Below, one piece after another: positions 37,272 to 45,490 of a stretch of 64,000 nucleotides of DNA. The DNA is from Nocardia pseudovaccinii NBRC 100343 (GTDB lineage Bacteria; Actinomycetota; Actinomycetes; Mycobacteriales; Mycobacteriaceae). Under the pieces are notes generated by a model, which saw only the letters and a list, made by a program, of their open reading frames with translations, was not told the origin of the DNA and did not search any database. The stretch spans positions 42,149 to 106,148 of the forward strand of contig NZ_BDBY01000103.1 in the NCBI RefSeq assembly GCF_001613225.1, given 5' to 3'. Each line of letters opens with the position of its first letter. Position 1 is the first letter of the stretch. Made by a program: the position numbers and the translations under genes.

Positions 37272-37539
37272 GCGGCCGGTCCTGTGTCGATATGCGCGTG
37301 TAGAAATCGGGCATGCGTTCGGCCGTGTCATCCACCACCCGTACGCCGATCCATGGACACCGCAAGGCCGAGGGCAGAATGCCGTCGTGGTCAGCGATCC
37401 GAGCGTCGACGATGGGGACCAAGCCCGAGCACAGCCGATCCGGGCACCTGACCGACCGCACTTCGCTGGTGTCGGGGTCGAATGTCCCGATACCGCACAT
37501 CGACAACGTGATCCAGGGCCCGCACTCACATTCAGACAT
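37264..37539 (-). CDS. Small cysteine-containing hypothetical protein (91 residues)
   Basis: ATG 37539, overlapping the previous gene by 8 bp. Six cysteines in the pattern CEC...C...C...C...C (MSECECGPW, LSMCGIG, RCPDRLC, LRCPW) suggest a metal-binding or disulfide-rich small protein. Function unknown. Overlaps at both ends point to a tightly coupled operon. Confidence 0.6.
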   Translation of the reverse strand: MSECECGPWITLSMCGIGTFDPDTSEVRSVRCPDRLCSGLVPIVDARIADHDGILPSALRCPWIGVRVVDDTAERMPDFYTRISTQDRPHE

Positions 37540-38017
37540 GAGCAGTCCAGCGCTTCACTGGGCGATACAGGCCCGAGCACGCCCGGATCGCATCGACCAC
37601 CACAAGCCCGGAGGGCCGGAACGTGCAGCGCGGCGGTTCGATCCAACGTCTGAACTGCGCGCCGTTGTCGACCGGTGACGGCAACGCGACGGTGCCACCG
37701 GTTCGCACTACCGACACGTTCAGCCGGAACATCTCGGCGAACAGGCGTACGTCGTTGGGGATGTCCGGGCGCACAAGCAGCGTCCACCGGTTCGAGCGTG
37801 GATGCGACAGTATCGGCCCGATATCCGAACCATGGTGTTGCATATAGGTTTTCACGGCTTGCCCGAGATGGGCAGGGAGGATGAGTGCCCATACGTGCTC
37901 GGCTTTCATGATGATGCGGCCGAGGTGGGGCGGGTCGACGGTCGCGGGCAGATCGCACACCCGCCTGTAGAAGTGACAGCGCGACAACGGTGTGTCGCTA
38001 AAAGCTAAGTGGCCCAT
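37532..38017 (-). CDS. Hypothetical protein of the small-gene chain (up to 161 residues)
   Basis: Core from residue 37: MKAEHVWALILPAHLGQAVK, then HHGSDIGPILSHPRSNRWTLLV and RPDIPNDVRLFAEMFRLNVS, a type of protein found beside HTH regulators in Nocardia-like genomes. ATG 38017 is 6 bp after the previous stop and fits the operon; internal starts at 37957 (GTG) or 37909 (ATG) are alternatives, since the first 10 codons have poor third-position GC. Function unknown. Confidence 0.6.
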   Translation of the reverse strand: MGHLAFSDTPLSRCHFYRRVCDLPATVDPPHLGRIIMKAEHVWALILPAHLGQAVKTYMQHHGSDIGPILSHPRSNRWTLLVRPDIPNDVRLFAEMFRLNVSVVRTGGTVALPSPVDNGAQFRRWIEPPRCTFRPSGLVVVDAIRACSGLYRPVKRWTAHV

Positions 38018-38023
38018 TGGAAT

Positions 38024-38182
38024 TCAGACCCCCTGATCGGGTTGTTCGTGAGCTTGTTCGGGTTGCCACTCATGTAGGGCGTTTAGGTAGCGCTCAACAA
38101 CCTCGGCAGGGAGATCGACCGCGACGGCGGCGGGAGGGCCGACGAGTGGCGTCCGGTGCGGTAGTTCTGGGTTCTTCACCAT
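38024..38182 (-). CDS. 52-residue first gene of the small-gene chain
   Basis: ATG 38182 with AGAGGG 4-5 bp upstream. Encodes MVKNPELPHRTPLVGPPAAV then a helix (DLPAEVVERYLNALHEWQPE) and an acidic Gln-rich tail, stopping 6 bp before the next gene. Too short for most gene finders, but the ribosome site, codon bias and operon position support it. No family recognised. Confidence 0.6.
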   Translation of the reverse strand: MVKNPELPHRTPLVGPPAAVAVDLPAEVVERYLNALHEWQPEQAHEQPDQGV

Positions 38183-38473
38183 CGCGCCCTCTCAGTAGCT
38201 CGATTGGTTAGGTGCGCCCGGCCATAACGGCGCTCATGTACGTACCCGGGACGGGAACAGGGGCCAGGCTGAAAGTCGGACAACGACGGCGACGGCATAA
38301 TCAAGCTCCCCTGCTTGCTGTGAAATGGTTGCGCAGCAATGAGCGTCACACCGCTCTAGCCGTTCTAGCAGGGCAAACACCCCCGCAAAGCCCCCCGCAA
38401 AGTGCCGTCAGCGGGTGACAATGCGGGGTGCTGGGTGGTTATTCTCGGTTAGGACCACAAGAGAGGGTCGACT
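38183..38473. promoter_or_regulatory. Divergent control region of the small-gene chain and HTH-TPR regulator
   Basis: CCCCGCAAAG occurs twice head-to-tail at 38381-38390 and 38393-38402, and its core in inverse orientation (TGCGGGG, 38422-38428). TTGCTG/CAGCAA arms lie at 38315-38320 and 38334-38339. These are candidate sites for the adjacent regulator. Confidence 0.4.
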
Positions 38474-39778
38474 GTGTATCGGGAACCCAATGTGCGGTTG
38501 ACGCAACACATTCAAGAACGTGACTGGACCCAGGCCGAGACAGCCGAGCGGGTCAACGCCGCGTACGCCGAAATCACCGGGCGGGAAGGCCGCTACGACG
38601 ATGAAGCGATCCGCCGACTTCAACGGGGCAGCGTGACGTGGCCTCAGAAGCCATACCGGCAGGCGCTTGCTCAGGCGTTCGGGGTGCCGATTGAGGATCT
38701 GGGATTTTTCCGGCGCAATCGCCGGGCTAGTGATGGAGATGACGTGCGCCGTATTGACTTCCTACGCGGGCTTGCCGCGGTGGGGGGAAGTTCGCTACTA
38801 GCGGGGGGCCTAACCGCGACACTGGACGATGCGATCGTCCATACCGCTATCCCGAACAGCATCGGGCCTGAGCATGTCGCCGAGATCGAACAGGTCATGC
38901 ACGCCGTTCGCGAGTCCGATCACCTTGGGCACCCTTGGGCCTGGGAGGTAATGGCGGCGCAAGTGCGTCGTGGTGCAGCTCTCCTGGAGGCAGCCAACGA
39001 CAACCAGGTAAGCCGCGATCTGTACGGGGCGGTGGGGGCGCTGGCGGATGCGGTCGGCTGGGCGCACTTCGACGCCGGGCATTATCGAGCGGCTGACCGA
39101 TACCTGCGCGTGGGTTTGCATTGCGCGGATGAGGCGGGGGCCTGGTCGTTACGCGCGGACATCTTGAGTGATATGGCGCGGCAGGCAATCTACCTCGGTC
39201 AGCCTGACGAAGCCTTGACGCTGCTGGGCGCGGCCAAGGTGCGCGAGGACAGGATAAGCAACTTGCGGCGGGCAAACCTGTCCGCGGTGCAAGCTCGAGC
39301 ATTCGGGTCGCTCGGCAACGCTCGCGAGTGCGTTCGGGCTGTTCGTGATGCGGACGAGCACTTTCACGATTCGGCGGATGACGACGTGCCGGACTATGGG
39401 AACTTCGCGCAGTTCTACACATTCGCCCAACTGAACGGGGACACCGGGCACGCGTTGTACGACATCGCAGTTCACGGCGTCGAAGTGACAGAGACGCGGC
39501 ACCGGCTCAGGGTTGCCATTGAGAGCTACTCGGAGTCGTGGGCACGGTCGCGAGCGTTCTGCCTGGCACGTGAGGCCGTACTGACACTTCTGAACGGGGA
39601 ACCAGGGGAAGGTGCGGCGCTCGGTCTCGAGGTCGTTGAGGAAGCACGACGCATCGGCTCGGCGCGGTTGGCGTCCGACGTTCGCGCTATTCACGCGGCG
39701 GCGGCGATCGACCACCCAGATGTTCGGGCTCTGCGCAGCAGCGCAGGGCAATTGGTCGGCATCGAAGAGAATGCATGA
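38474..39778 (+). CDS. HTH-TPR transcriptional regulator
   Basis: 434 residues from GTG 38474 with GAGAGGG upstream. The N-terminal helix-turn-helix (LTQHIQERDWTQAETAERVN, IRRLQRGSVTWPQKPYRQAL) is followed by a short Ala/Gly-rich hydrophobic stretch (FLRGLAAVGGSSLLAGG) and an all-helical TPR-like region (LYGAVGALADAVGWAHFDAG, YRAADRYLRVGLHCADEAG). This architecture is common in actinomycete regulators that respond to small signals or peptides. It is divergent from the chain of small genes and likely controls it. Confidence 0.8.
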   Translation: MYREPNVRLTQHIQERDWTQAETAERVNAAYAEITGREGRYDDEAIRRLQRGSVTWPQKPYRQALAQAFGVPIEDLGFFRRNRRASDGDDVRRIDFLRGLAAVGGSSLLAGGLTATLDDAIVHTAIPNSIGPEHVAEIEQVMHAVRESDHLGHPWAWEVMAAQVRRGAALLEAANDNQVSRDLYGAVGALADAVGWAHFDAGHYRAADRYLRVGLHCADEAGAWSLRADILSDMARQAIYLGQPDEALTLLGAAKVREDRISNLRRANLSAVQARAFGSLGNARECVRAVRDADEHFHDSADDDVPDYGNFAQFYTFAQLNGDTGHALYDIAVHGVEVTETRHRLRVAIESYSESWARSRAFCLAREAVLTLLNGEPGEGAALGLEVVEEARRIGSARLASDVRAIHAAAAIDHPDVRALRSSAGQLVGIEENA

Positions 39779-39787
39779 GGTTCGGGG

Positions 39788-40057
39788 ATGGCCGGGATGT
39801 ATGCCAGCAATCAACAAGTGCGCGACGAACTGATCGCGCACTGCAAAGCGAGCGGTGCAGTCATCGAAGACTCAACGCCCGCAATGATCTACGCAAGTTC
39901 GGCAGACCCCCGACAGACGATCGCTGAGATTCGAAAAGCATTGGCAGACACTCTATTTCGTGAGCGCACTGCCCACGACGGCGACCAGGAAGCTTTCATC
40001 ACCGTACTGGACGCGATAGACAGAACAATTACCGTGAAGGTGCGTCGGGGTCTGTAG
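39788..40057 (+). CDS. Small protein cotranscribed with the HTH-TPR regulator
   Basis: 89 residues; ATG lies 9 bp after the regulator's stop. Sequence: MAGMYASNQQVRDELIAHCK, IYASSADPRQTIAEIRKALA and a closing beta-strand-like DRTITVKVRRGL. A compact alpha/beta protein without a recognised family. Followed by a hairpin terminator at 40077-40106. Confidence 0.65.
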   Translation: MAGMYASNQQVRDELIAHCKASGAVIEDSTPAMIYASSADPRQTIAEIRKALADTLFRERTAHDGDQEAFITVLDAIDRTITVKVRRGL

Positions 40058-40076
40058 AACCCGATAGCAGAATGGG

Positions 40077-40106
40077 AGCCCGGCAGATCGTGAAGGCTGC
40101 CGGGCT
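40077..40106 (+). terminator. Terminator after the regulator operon
   Basis: Perfect 10-bp arms AGCCCGGCAG (40077-40086) and CTGCCGGGCT (40097-40106) with a 10-nt loop, then TCGTCG. Confidence 0.65.
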
Positions 40107-40218
40107 TCGTCGTAGCTGACGCACGGCGGAACCTGCGGCAGCGGTGCACAAGGGACCAAAGCAATCGAATCGAGTATTCGTGCTGAGGTTTTCATGCGGC
40201 GGACATTTGGCGCTGTAG

Positions 40219-40479
40219 ATTGGCCACGCCGAACTCACCGCACACATCGAGAACATGCAAGAGCTGAGTCCGGACTTCGCACGAATGTGGGCCGAGCACC
40301 CGGTCGCACAGGTTCGCAACCGGACGTACGCGCTGCACCATCCGCTCGTCGGCGAGCTGACCCTGCACGGCGAACTCGTCGCACTCCCCGACGCACCGTC
40401 GTGCTGCGGCCTGGACCTGTTCGCCGCCGAGCCCGGTTCGGCATCCGAGCAGGCGCTTCGGGAACTCGGGAATCAGTAG
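40219..40479 (+). pseudogene. C-terminal remnant of an MmyB-type XRE regulator
   Basis: After a TAG at 40216 the frame reads GHAELTAHIENMQELSPDFA, RMWAEHPV, LHHPLVGELTLHGELVALPD and LFAAEPGSASEQALRELG. This is the diagnostic end of the MmyB ligand-binding domain (usually SPEFRRLWARHDV, HPxVGxLTLxYExL, AEPGSPSAEALRLL). The first 200 residues are missing here. An N-terminal MmyB remnant lies at 30626-30790 on the same strand. Confidence 0.7.
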
Positions 40480-40567
40480 CCCGGCTCGGCTGGCCCTCGG
40501 CGGCTTCGTAGCGCATGAGATCGCGGCCCGGCTTCGCTCGGTCGGCCAGCCGGTTGCGACACCAAGT

Positions 40568-41458
40568 TCAGCCGACTGTCCAGGGCCGCAGTTTCTCCGG
40601 ATTCCGGATCGCCCAGATGCGAGTGATCCGGCCGTCGGCGATGTCGAAGGCGTAAACCGACACGATCGTGTCGGCGAGCTGCGCCACCAGGCCAGGCTGG
40701 CCGTTCACCGTGCGCTCGAGCAGCGTTACCTCGGGGCCTCGGGCGGCGATTTCGATCCAGGCGTGCGCGATCTGCTCACCGCCGATGATCGGCTGGCGGA
40801 AGGCCGGGGCCAGGCCGCCGCTGTCGGCGATCGCGGTCGCGGTCGGATCGAGCAAACCGATCAGGGCCTCGATATCACTTGCCTCCCAGGCCCGTTTGAA
40901 GTCCCTGACCACCTCGGAGCGCTGGGCGCTCGACGGGCCCCGCGATGTGTCGATACGGCGGCGGGCAGAGGAGGCGAGCTGGCGGCAGGCCGCGGGAGTG
41001 CGCCCGACAACGTCGGCGACCTCGGCGAAGGAGTAACGGAAGACGTCGTGCAGGACGAACGCCACCCGCTCGGCCGGTGTCATGGAATCGAGCACGACGA
41101 GGAAGGCCATACTGATCGACTCGTCGAGGGTGACCCGGTCGGCCGGATCGGCGGGGGCCGGACCACCGAACCATTCGGAGTGGCCGGGAATCGGCTCCGG
41201 AATCCATTCGCCCACATACCGTTCCCGCCTGACTCGCGCCGAGCCGAGCAGATCGAGGCAGATCCGTCCGGCGACCGTCGTCAACCAAGCGCCGGGCGCC
41301 GCCACCTCATTGCGCTGCCGCTCGGATAGCGCGTACCAGCGCACATAGGTTTCCTGCACCACATCCTCGGCCTCGGCGAGCGAGCCGAGCAGCCGATAGG
41401 CGAGATTGATCAGCTGACGGCGTTCACTGATCACCGAGCGCAGGTGCGGATCGGTCAT
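40568..41458 (-). CDS. ECF41-type RNA polymerase sigma factor with SnoaL-like C-terminus
   Basis: 296 residues. Sigma-2 region (LINLAYRLLGSLAEAEDVVQ, ETYVRWYAL), sigma-4 region (DSMTPAERVAFVLHDVFRYS, FAEVADVVGRTPAACRQLAS) and a C-terminal SnoaL-like extension typical of ECF41/SigJ factors, ending NPEKLRPW, close to the family's NPDKL motif. The DGGG loop is present as DSGG. In ECF41 the C-terminus controls activity instead of an anti-sigma factor. These factors usually target an adjacent promoter; the divergent FMN reductase-SnoaL operon is the likely target. Confidence 0.85.
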   Translation of the reverse strand: MTDPHLRSVISERRQLINLAYRLLGSLAEAEDVVQETYVRWYALSERQRNEVAAPGAWLTTVAGRICLDLLGSARVRRERYVGEWIPEPIPGHSEWFGGPAPADPADRVTLDESISMAFLVVLDSMTPAERVAFVLHDVFRYSFAEVADVVGRTPAACRQLASSARRRIDTSRGPSSAQRSEVVRDFKRAWEASDIEALIGLLDPTATAIADSGGLAPAFRQPIIGGEQIAHAWIEIAARGPEVTLLERTVNGQPGLVAQLADTIVSVYAFDIADGRITRIWAIRNPEKLRPWTVG

Positions 41459-41596
41459 GGTGTTCGGCTCCTTCGGTCGGTGCGTCCCTCACCGAATCCG
41501 ACGAAATAGCGGCCCGAACTGTGAGACGGCCTGACATTCCGACCGCCTGCATCGTCGGAAGGTCATGACAGTTTCAGCAGAGCAGGAGTTGCGGAC

Positions 41597-42226
41597 ATGA
41601 TCAGAATCGCCATCATTCTCGGCAGTACCCGGCCCAACCGCAATGGTCCGCAGGTGGCCCAGTGGGTTCTCGACTCGGCATCGCGCCGCGGCGATGCCGA
41701 GTTCGAACTGATCGACCTGCGCGACCACCCGCTACCGCATCTCGACGAACCGGTGCCACCGATGTTCGGCCCGTCGGTCCACGAACACACCCGCGCGTGG
41801 GCCGAGCGGATCGCCCCCTTCGACGGGTTCGTGATCGTGACTCCCGAGTACAACCACGGCCTCCCTGGTGTACTGAAGAACGCCATCGACCACCTGTTCC
41901 GGGAGTGGGCCGGTAAGGCAGTCGGATTCGTCTCCTACGGCGCGGGTGGCGGCGTCCACGCGGTGGACCAGCTGCGGCTGATCTGCAGCACGCTGGGCAT
42001 GGCTGGTGTGGGCCCCCAGGTCACGATCTCGCTGCACCACGATTTCGAGAACTTCACCACCTTCACGCCCGGCGACCGGCACGTCACAACCCTGAACACG
42101 CTGCTGGATCAGCTTGTCGCATGGAGCAATGCGCTCGCGCCGCTGCGGCAGCCCGGCACCGATACCCCGCACACCGTTGAAGGAGCCGATCATGACGACA
42201 CCGAACGACTTTCACTCACTCGCTGA
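41597..42226 (+). CDS. NADPH-dependent FMN reductase family protein
   Basis: 209 residues with a flavodoxin-like fold. FMN-phosphate loop GSTRPNRNGPQVAQWV and the family motif VTPEYNHGLPGVLKNAIDHL are intact. Reduces FMN or a quinone/azo-type substrate with NAD(P)H. Divergent from the ECF41 sigma gene and overlapping the next gene by 35 bp, so it likely takes part in a sigma-controlled stress response. Confidence 0.88.
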   Translation: MIRIAIILGSTRPNRNGPQVAQWVLDSASRRGDAEFELIDLRDHPLPHLDEPVPPMFGPSVHEHTRAWAERIAPFDGFVIVTPEYNHGLPGVLKNAIDHLFREWAGKAVGFVSYGAGGGVHAVDQLRLICSTLGMAGVGPQVTISLHHDFENFTTFTPGDRHVTTLNTLLDQLVAWSNALAPLRQPGTDTPHTVEGADHDDTERLSLTR

Positions 42227-42683
42227 CCGAATCGAAACGCAACGCGAGGTGGACGAGGCCAAGGTTCGCCAGCAAATCGACAAGATAGTCGCAGCACTGC
42301 GAGCCAAGGATCTCGAGACCCTCGAGCAGGCGTACACAACCGACGTCGTGTCATTCGATGTCGAGCCGCCGCTCCAGCATGTCGGCACAGTGGCGAAACT
42401 CGAGAATTGGACGAGGGTGTTCGCGGTCTTCGAAAGCGTGAGCTACGAGGTGCGCGACCTGACACTCACGATGGGCGACAAGGTGGCGTTCGGGCACGCC
42501 TTCGCTCGTCTCAGCGGCACATTGCGAAACGGGGCGACGACGAGCGGCATGTGGGTCAGAGTCACGTACGGTTTCCGGAAGATCGACGACAGGTGGTTGA
42601 TCGCACACGACCAGGTTTCGGTGCCGCTCGACATCGCGAGCGGAAAAGGAGTGGTCGACCTCGAGCCGGTGACGAAAATCTAG
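42192..42683 (+). CDS. SnoaL-like (NTF2-fold) protein
   Basis: 163 residues from ATG 42192, with AAGGAG 6 bp upstream and inside the end of the FMN reductase gene. NTF2-like pattern: IVAALRAKDLETLEQAYTTD, SFDVEPPLQHVGTVAKLENW, DDRWLIAHDQVSVPLD. Such proteins form cone-shaped barrels that isomerise or bind small hydrophobic molecules. Coupled with the reductase; followed by a strong terminator. Confidence 0.8.
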   Translation: MTTPNDFHSLADRIETQREVDEAKVRQQIDKIVAALRAKDLETLEQAYTTDVVSFDVEPPLQHVGTVAKLENWTRVFAVFESVSYEVRDLTLTMGDKVAFGHAFARLSGTLRNGATTSGMWVRVTYGFRKIDDRWLIAHDQVSVPLDIASGKGVVDLEPVTKI

Positions 42684-42705
42684 GGCCTGCTCTCCGACAT
42701 CGACG

Positions 42706-42728
42706 AAGCCCCCGCTGCGCGGGGGCTT
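42706..42728 (+). terminator. Terminator after the SnoaL-like gene
   Basis: Perfect 10-bp arms AAGCCCCCGC (42706-42715) and GCGGGGGCTT (42719-42728), 3-nt loop, then TCGTGCG. Confidence 0.8.
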
Positions 42729-42880
42729 TCGTGCGTCATAGCAGGCAGTTTGCGCCAACCCAGCCGAAACGGCACGCTGGCCGATTGCTCGCTGGACGTC
42801 CATCGGGAAACTATGCGTTAGCTGTGAATCCGGGACCCGCGCTGGCCATGAGCGTCCGGTCTGGCTATTGTCAGCGCCTG

Positions 42881-42906
42881 GCGGAAATATCACTGTAAAT
42901 TTCCGC
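42881..42906. repeat. Inverted repeat in the gap before the MHYT gene
   Basis: Arms GCGGAAAT (42881-42888) and ATTTCCGC (42899-42906) with a 10-nt spacer, in a 364-bp gap that holds no other recognisable feature apart from the terminator above. It could be an operator for the MHYT gene 142 bp downstream. Confidence 0.35.
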
Positions 42907-43047
42907 AGATCGTGAGGTTCCACCCGATGTTCAATGGTTTACTGCCGCTGTGCTCGACGGACAGCTGGTTGCCGCCGACCGATAGCGGGTCGCCCCGACC
43001 GACCGGCATTCGGCCGCCACGGCACAACTGGTGAACGCGGAGTACAC

Positions 43048-43944
43048 ATGCTAGAACTCGATCATTTCAGCCATGGCTGGTTGACCCCGGTCATGGCCTA
43101 CCTCGTCTCCTTTATCGGATCCGGCCTCGCGCTCCGTTGTGTGACACACGCTCGGTCCTCCGATTGGCCGGCCGGGTGGCTGGCCACCGCCGCCGTCTCC
43201 CTCGGCGGTGCGGGCATTTGGGTCATGCATTTCACCGCTATGCTCGGCTTCTCCATCCACGGCGCCACCATTCGCTACGACATTCCAATGACATTGCTCA
43301 GTGCCGTCATCGCGATCGTGGTCGTGTGGGTCGGGCTTTCGATCGTGGTACGCGGTCGAAACGAGTTCGTGGCACTGCCCATCGGCGGCGCGGTCACCGG
43401 GCTCGGCGTGGCCGCCATGCACTACCTGGGCATGTACGCGATGAAGACCAACGCACACGTCGAATACGACCGCGACACGGTGGTGGTGTCGATCGTGATC
43501 GCGGTGGTCGCGGCCACCGCGGCACTGTGGTTCATGCTGCATGTCCGCGGTCTGTTCGCCACCATCGGCGCCGCGCTGATCATGGGTGTCGCGGTGTGCG
43601 GAATGCACTACGTCGGAATGACGTCCATGCACGCCAGCCATGCCGACCACCAGGTCGACAGCGGCGGCATCGATCCACTCCAGCTGGTGTCGCCACTGAT
43701 CGTGACCGTCACGCTGGTCATCATGATCCTGATGGTCGTCGTCGGACTCGCCGAAATCGATGACCGCAGCACCCGCGAAGTGATGCCCGTCCGGCGCGCA
43801 CCACGCGAACCGTCAGCCACGACGACCGGATCCTGGCCCGTGATCACCGACGCGCGCCCCGACCTCGACTCACCCAGCTGGGCGCTGCGTACCAGCTCGC
43901 GCACCGAACACCGAAATCGCCATCGCCTCGACGACGATCGGTAA
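43048..43944 (+). CDS. MHYT-domain integral membrane sensor protein
   Basis: 298 residues from ATG 43048 (MLELDHFSHGW), where homology begins; an earlier in-frame start adds an Arg-rich stretch. Seven predicted TM helices. The MHYT motif is present as WVMHFTAML, AAMHYLGMYAM and CGMHYVGMTSM, whose Met/His residues are thought to bind copper and sense O2, CO or NO. It lacks the GGDEF/EAL or histidine-kinase output domains of many relatives; the C-terminal 65 residues are a disordered cytoplasmic tail. Ends 6 bp from the convergent amidotransferase gene. Confidence 0.88.
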   Translation: MLELDHFSHGWLTPVMAYLVSFIGSGLALRCVTHARSSDWPAGWLATAAVSLGGAGIWVMHFTAMLGFSIHGATIRYDIPMTLLSAVIAIVVVWVGLSIVVRGRNEFVALPIGGAVTGLGVAAMHYLGMYAMKTNAHVEYDRDTVVVSIVIAVVAATAALWFMLHVRGLFATIGAALIMGVAVCGMHYVGMTSMHASHADHQVDSGGIDPLQLVSPLIVTVTLVIMILMVVVGLAEIDDRSTREVMPVRRAPREPSATTTGSWPVITDARPDLDSPSWALRTSSRTEHRNRHRLDDDR

Positions 43945-43950
43945 TCGGAC

Positions 43951-44688
43951 CTACCCGCGGCAGTACCGCGCGACGAATCGGCTCAGAATCACACTGGGCA
44001 CCGTGATCGATTCCCGATGACCGAGCTCGATCAGGTCCTCGGCCTCGTGCGGTTCGAAATAGCCTGCGTGCCGGTAAACTTCGATACGCAAAGCCAATCC
44101 GTCGCTGTCCAATTCGGGATGGAATTGAGTCGCGTACACGTGCTGCCCGACGCGAATCATCTGCACCGGGCAAGCGGCCGATCCGGCCAGCAGCACCGCA
44201 CCGGGTGGCACCTCCTGACAGGCTTCCTTGTGTCCGACGAACGCTCGGAATGTCTGCGGAATGCCTGCTAGCAGCGGGTCCGTGCGGCCGTGCTCGGTCA
44301 GATCGATGGTCTGCGCACCGACCGGTTCACTGTATTTCTGGACGCTCACCTCGCCGCCGAGCACGTCCGCGAGGATGCCCAATCCGTAGCAGGCGCCCAG
44401 ATAAGGGAAATCCCGGCCGACGATCTCGGTCATCAGCTTCTTCAGCTTGGGTTCGAATGTCCGCTGGTACCCGTATTTCGTGGCATCCGGACTGCTGACA
44501 TTGCTCGGCCCGCCACCGACGATGACCGCCGAGTAATGGTCGAGATCGATATCCGGGAATTCCTGATCCATCTGCACCCGCACCGTGTCCCCCTCGGCGA
44601 GGTCGGCCATGCGCAGGACGGCGCGGTATTCGTCATCCGCGGCGGGTCGCTCCGGCCGCAACTGCAGGACTAGACACGGCTTGGTCAT
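43951..44688 (-). CDS. Class I glutamine amidotransferase
   Basis: 245 residues resembling the glutaminase domain of GMP synthase: nucleophile Cys in YLGACYGLG, His-Glu in ATQFHPE. It is stand-alone, so it may hydrolyse a gamma-glutamyl compound or transfer ammonia. As the last gene behind the ABC transporter operon (25-bp gap), it may process an imported gamma-glutamyl or amide substrate, but it lacks the PuuD-type motifs. Confidence 0.8.
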   Translation of the reverse strand: MTKPCLVLQLRPERPAADDEYRAVLRMADLAEGDTVRVQMDQEFPDIDLDHYSAVIVGGGPSNVSSPDATKYGYQRTFEPKLKKLMTEIVGRDFPYLGACYGLGILADVLGGEVSVQKYSEPVGAQTIDLTEHGRTDPLLAGIPQTFRAFVGHKEACQEVPPGAVLLAGSAACPVQMIRVGQHVYATQFHPELDSDGLALRIEVYRHAGYFEPHEAEDLIELGHRESITVPSVILSRFVARYCRG

Positions 44689-44713
44689 GCTTCAGATTGT
44701 GGAAGATCGGCGG

Positions 44714-45490
44714 TCAGTTTTCATCCAACACCGCCTGTAAGAATTCGCGAGTCCGATCCTGCCGGGGATCGGTGAAAATCCGTTCCGGATCACCGTCCTC
44801 GAGCACGCGCCCCGCGTCGAACATCATTACGCGATCGGAAACCTTGCGGGCGAACTGCATTTCGTGGGTGACGCAAAGGAAGGTGATCTCGGTATCGGCC
44901 GCGATATCCGCCAGCAAATGCAGAACTCCGGTCACCAACTCCGGGTCGAGCGCCGAGGTCACCTCGTCGAGCAGCAGCACCTCGGGCTCCATGGCAAGCG
45001 CCCTGGCGATGGCGACTCGCTGCTGCTGGCCGCCGGACAGGTGCGCGGGACGGGCGTCGATCTTGTCGGTGAGCCCGACCAGTTCGAGCAACTTTCGTGC
45101 CCGCTCCTCGGCGGCGTCCTTGGACTGGCCGAGACCGCGGACCGGGCCCTCGGTGACATTGCGCAGCACGGTCATATTCGGGAACAGATTGAACTGCTGG
45201 AAGACCATCCCGATCTTGCGGCGCATCCGGCGTAGGTGTGCCGGACCGGCGGGCACCAATTTGTCGCCGCGCCGCTGGTGGCTGAGCAATTCTCCGCCGA
45301 CCTCGATGGTGCCCGCGTCTATCCGCTCGAGCCCCATGAGCAGACGCAGAATGGTGGTCTTGCCGGAGCCCGACGGGCCGATCAAAGTGACGAATTCGCC
45401 TGGCGCAATGGCGAAATCGAGTTCGTCCAGGCACACCGTAGCGCCGTAGCGCTTTTCCACACCGGTGAACCGGATCATCGGTTCAGACAC
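44714..45490 (-). CDS. Polar amino-acid ABC transporter, ATP-binding protein (EhuA-like)
   Basis: 258 residues from GTG 45490. Walker A GPSGSGKTT, Q-loop FQQFNLFPN, signature LSGGQQQR, Walker B LLLDEVTSALDPE and H-loop CVTHEM are all intact. The sequence type is that of the PAAT family (ectoine, glutamine, arginine importers). Overlaps the permease gene by 8 bp. Confidence 0.9.
   Translation of the reverse strand: MSEPMIRFTGVEKRYGATVCLDELDFAIAPGEFVTLIGPSGSGKTTILRLLMGLERIDAGTIEVGGELLSHQRRGDKLVPAGPAHLRRMRRKIGMVFQQFNLFPNMTVLRNVTEGPVRGLGQSKDAAEERARKLLELVGLTDKIDARPAHLSGGQQQRVAIARALAMEPEVLLLDEVTSALDPELVTGVLHLLADIAADTEITFLCVTHEMQFARKVSDRVMMFDAGRVLEDGDPERIFTDPRQDRTREFLQAVLDEN

Noticed and set aside
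30500..40567. Integrative element with integrase, att sites or flanking tRNA
   Set aside because: No integrase or recombinase, no tRNA gene and no convincing direct repeats at the edges were seen, so the island is described only by composition and gene content.
43951..44688. Gamma-glutamyl-GABA hydrolase (PuuD)
   Set aside because: Attractive next to GABA-type enzymes, but the motifs (GACYGLG, FHPE) are those of GMP-synthase-like class I amidotransferases.
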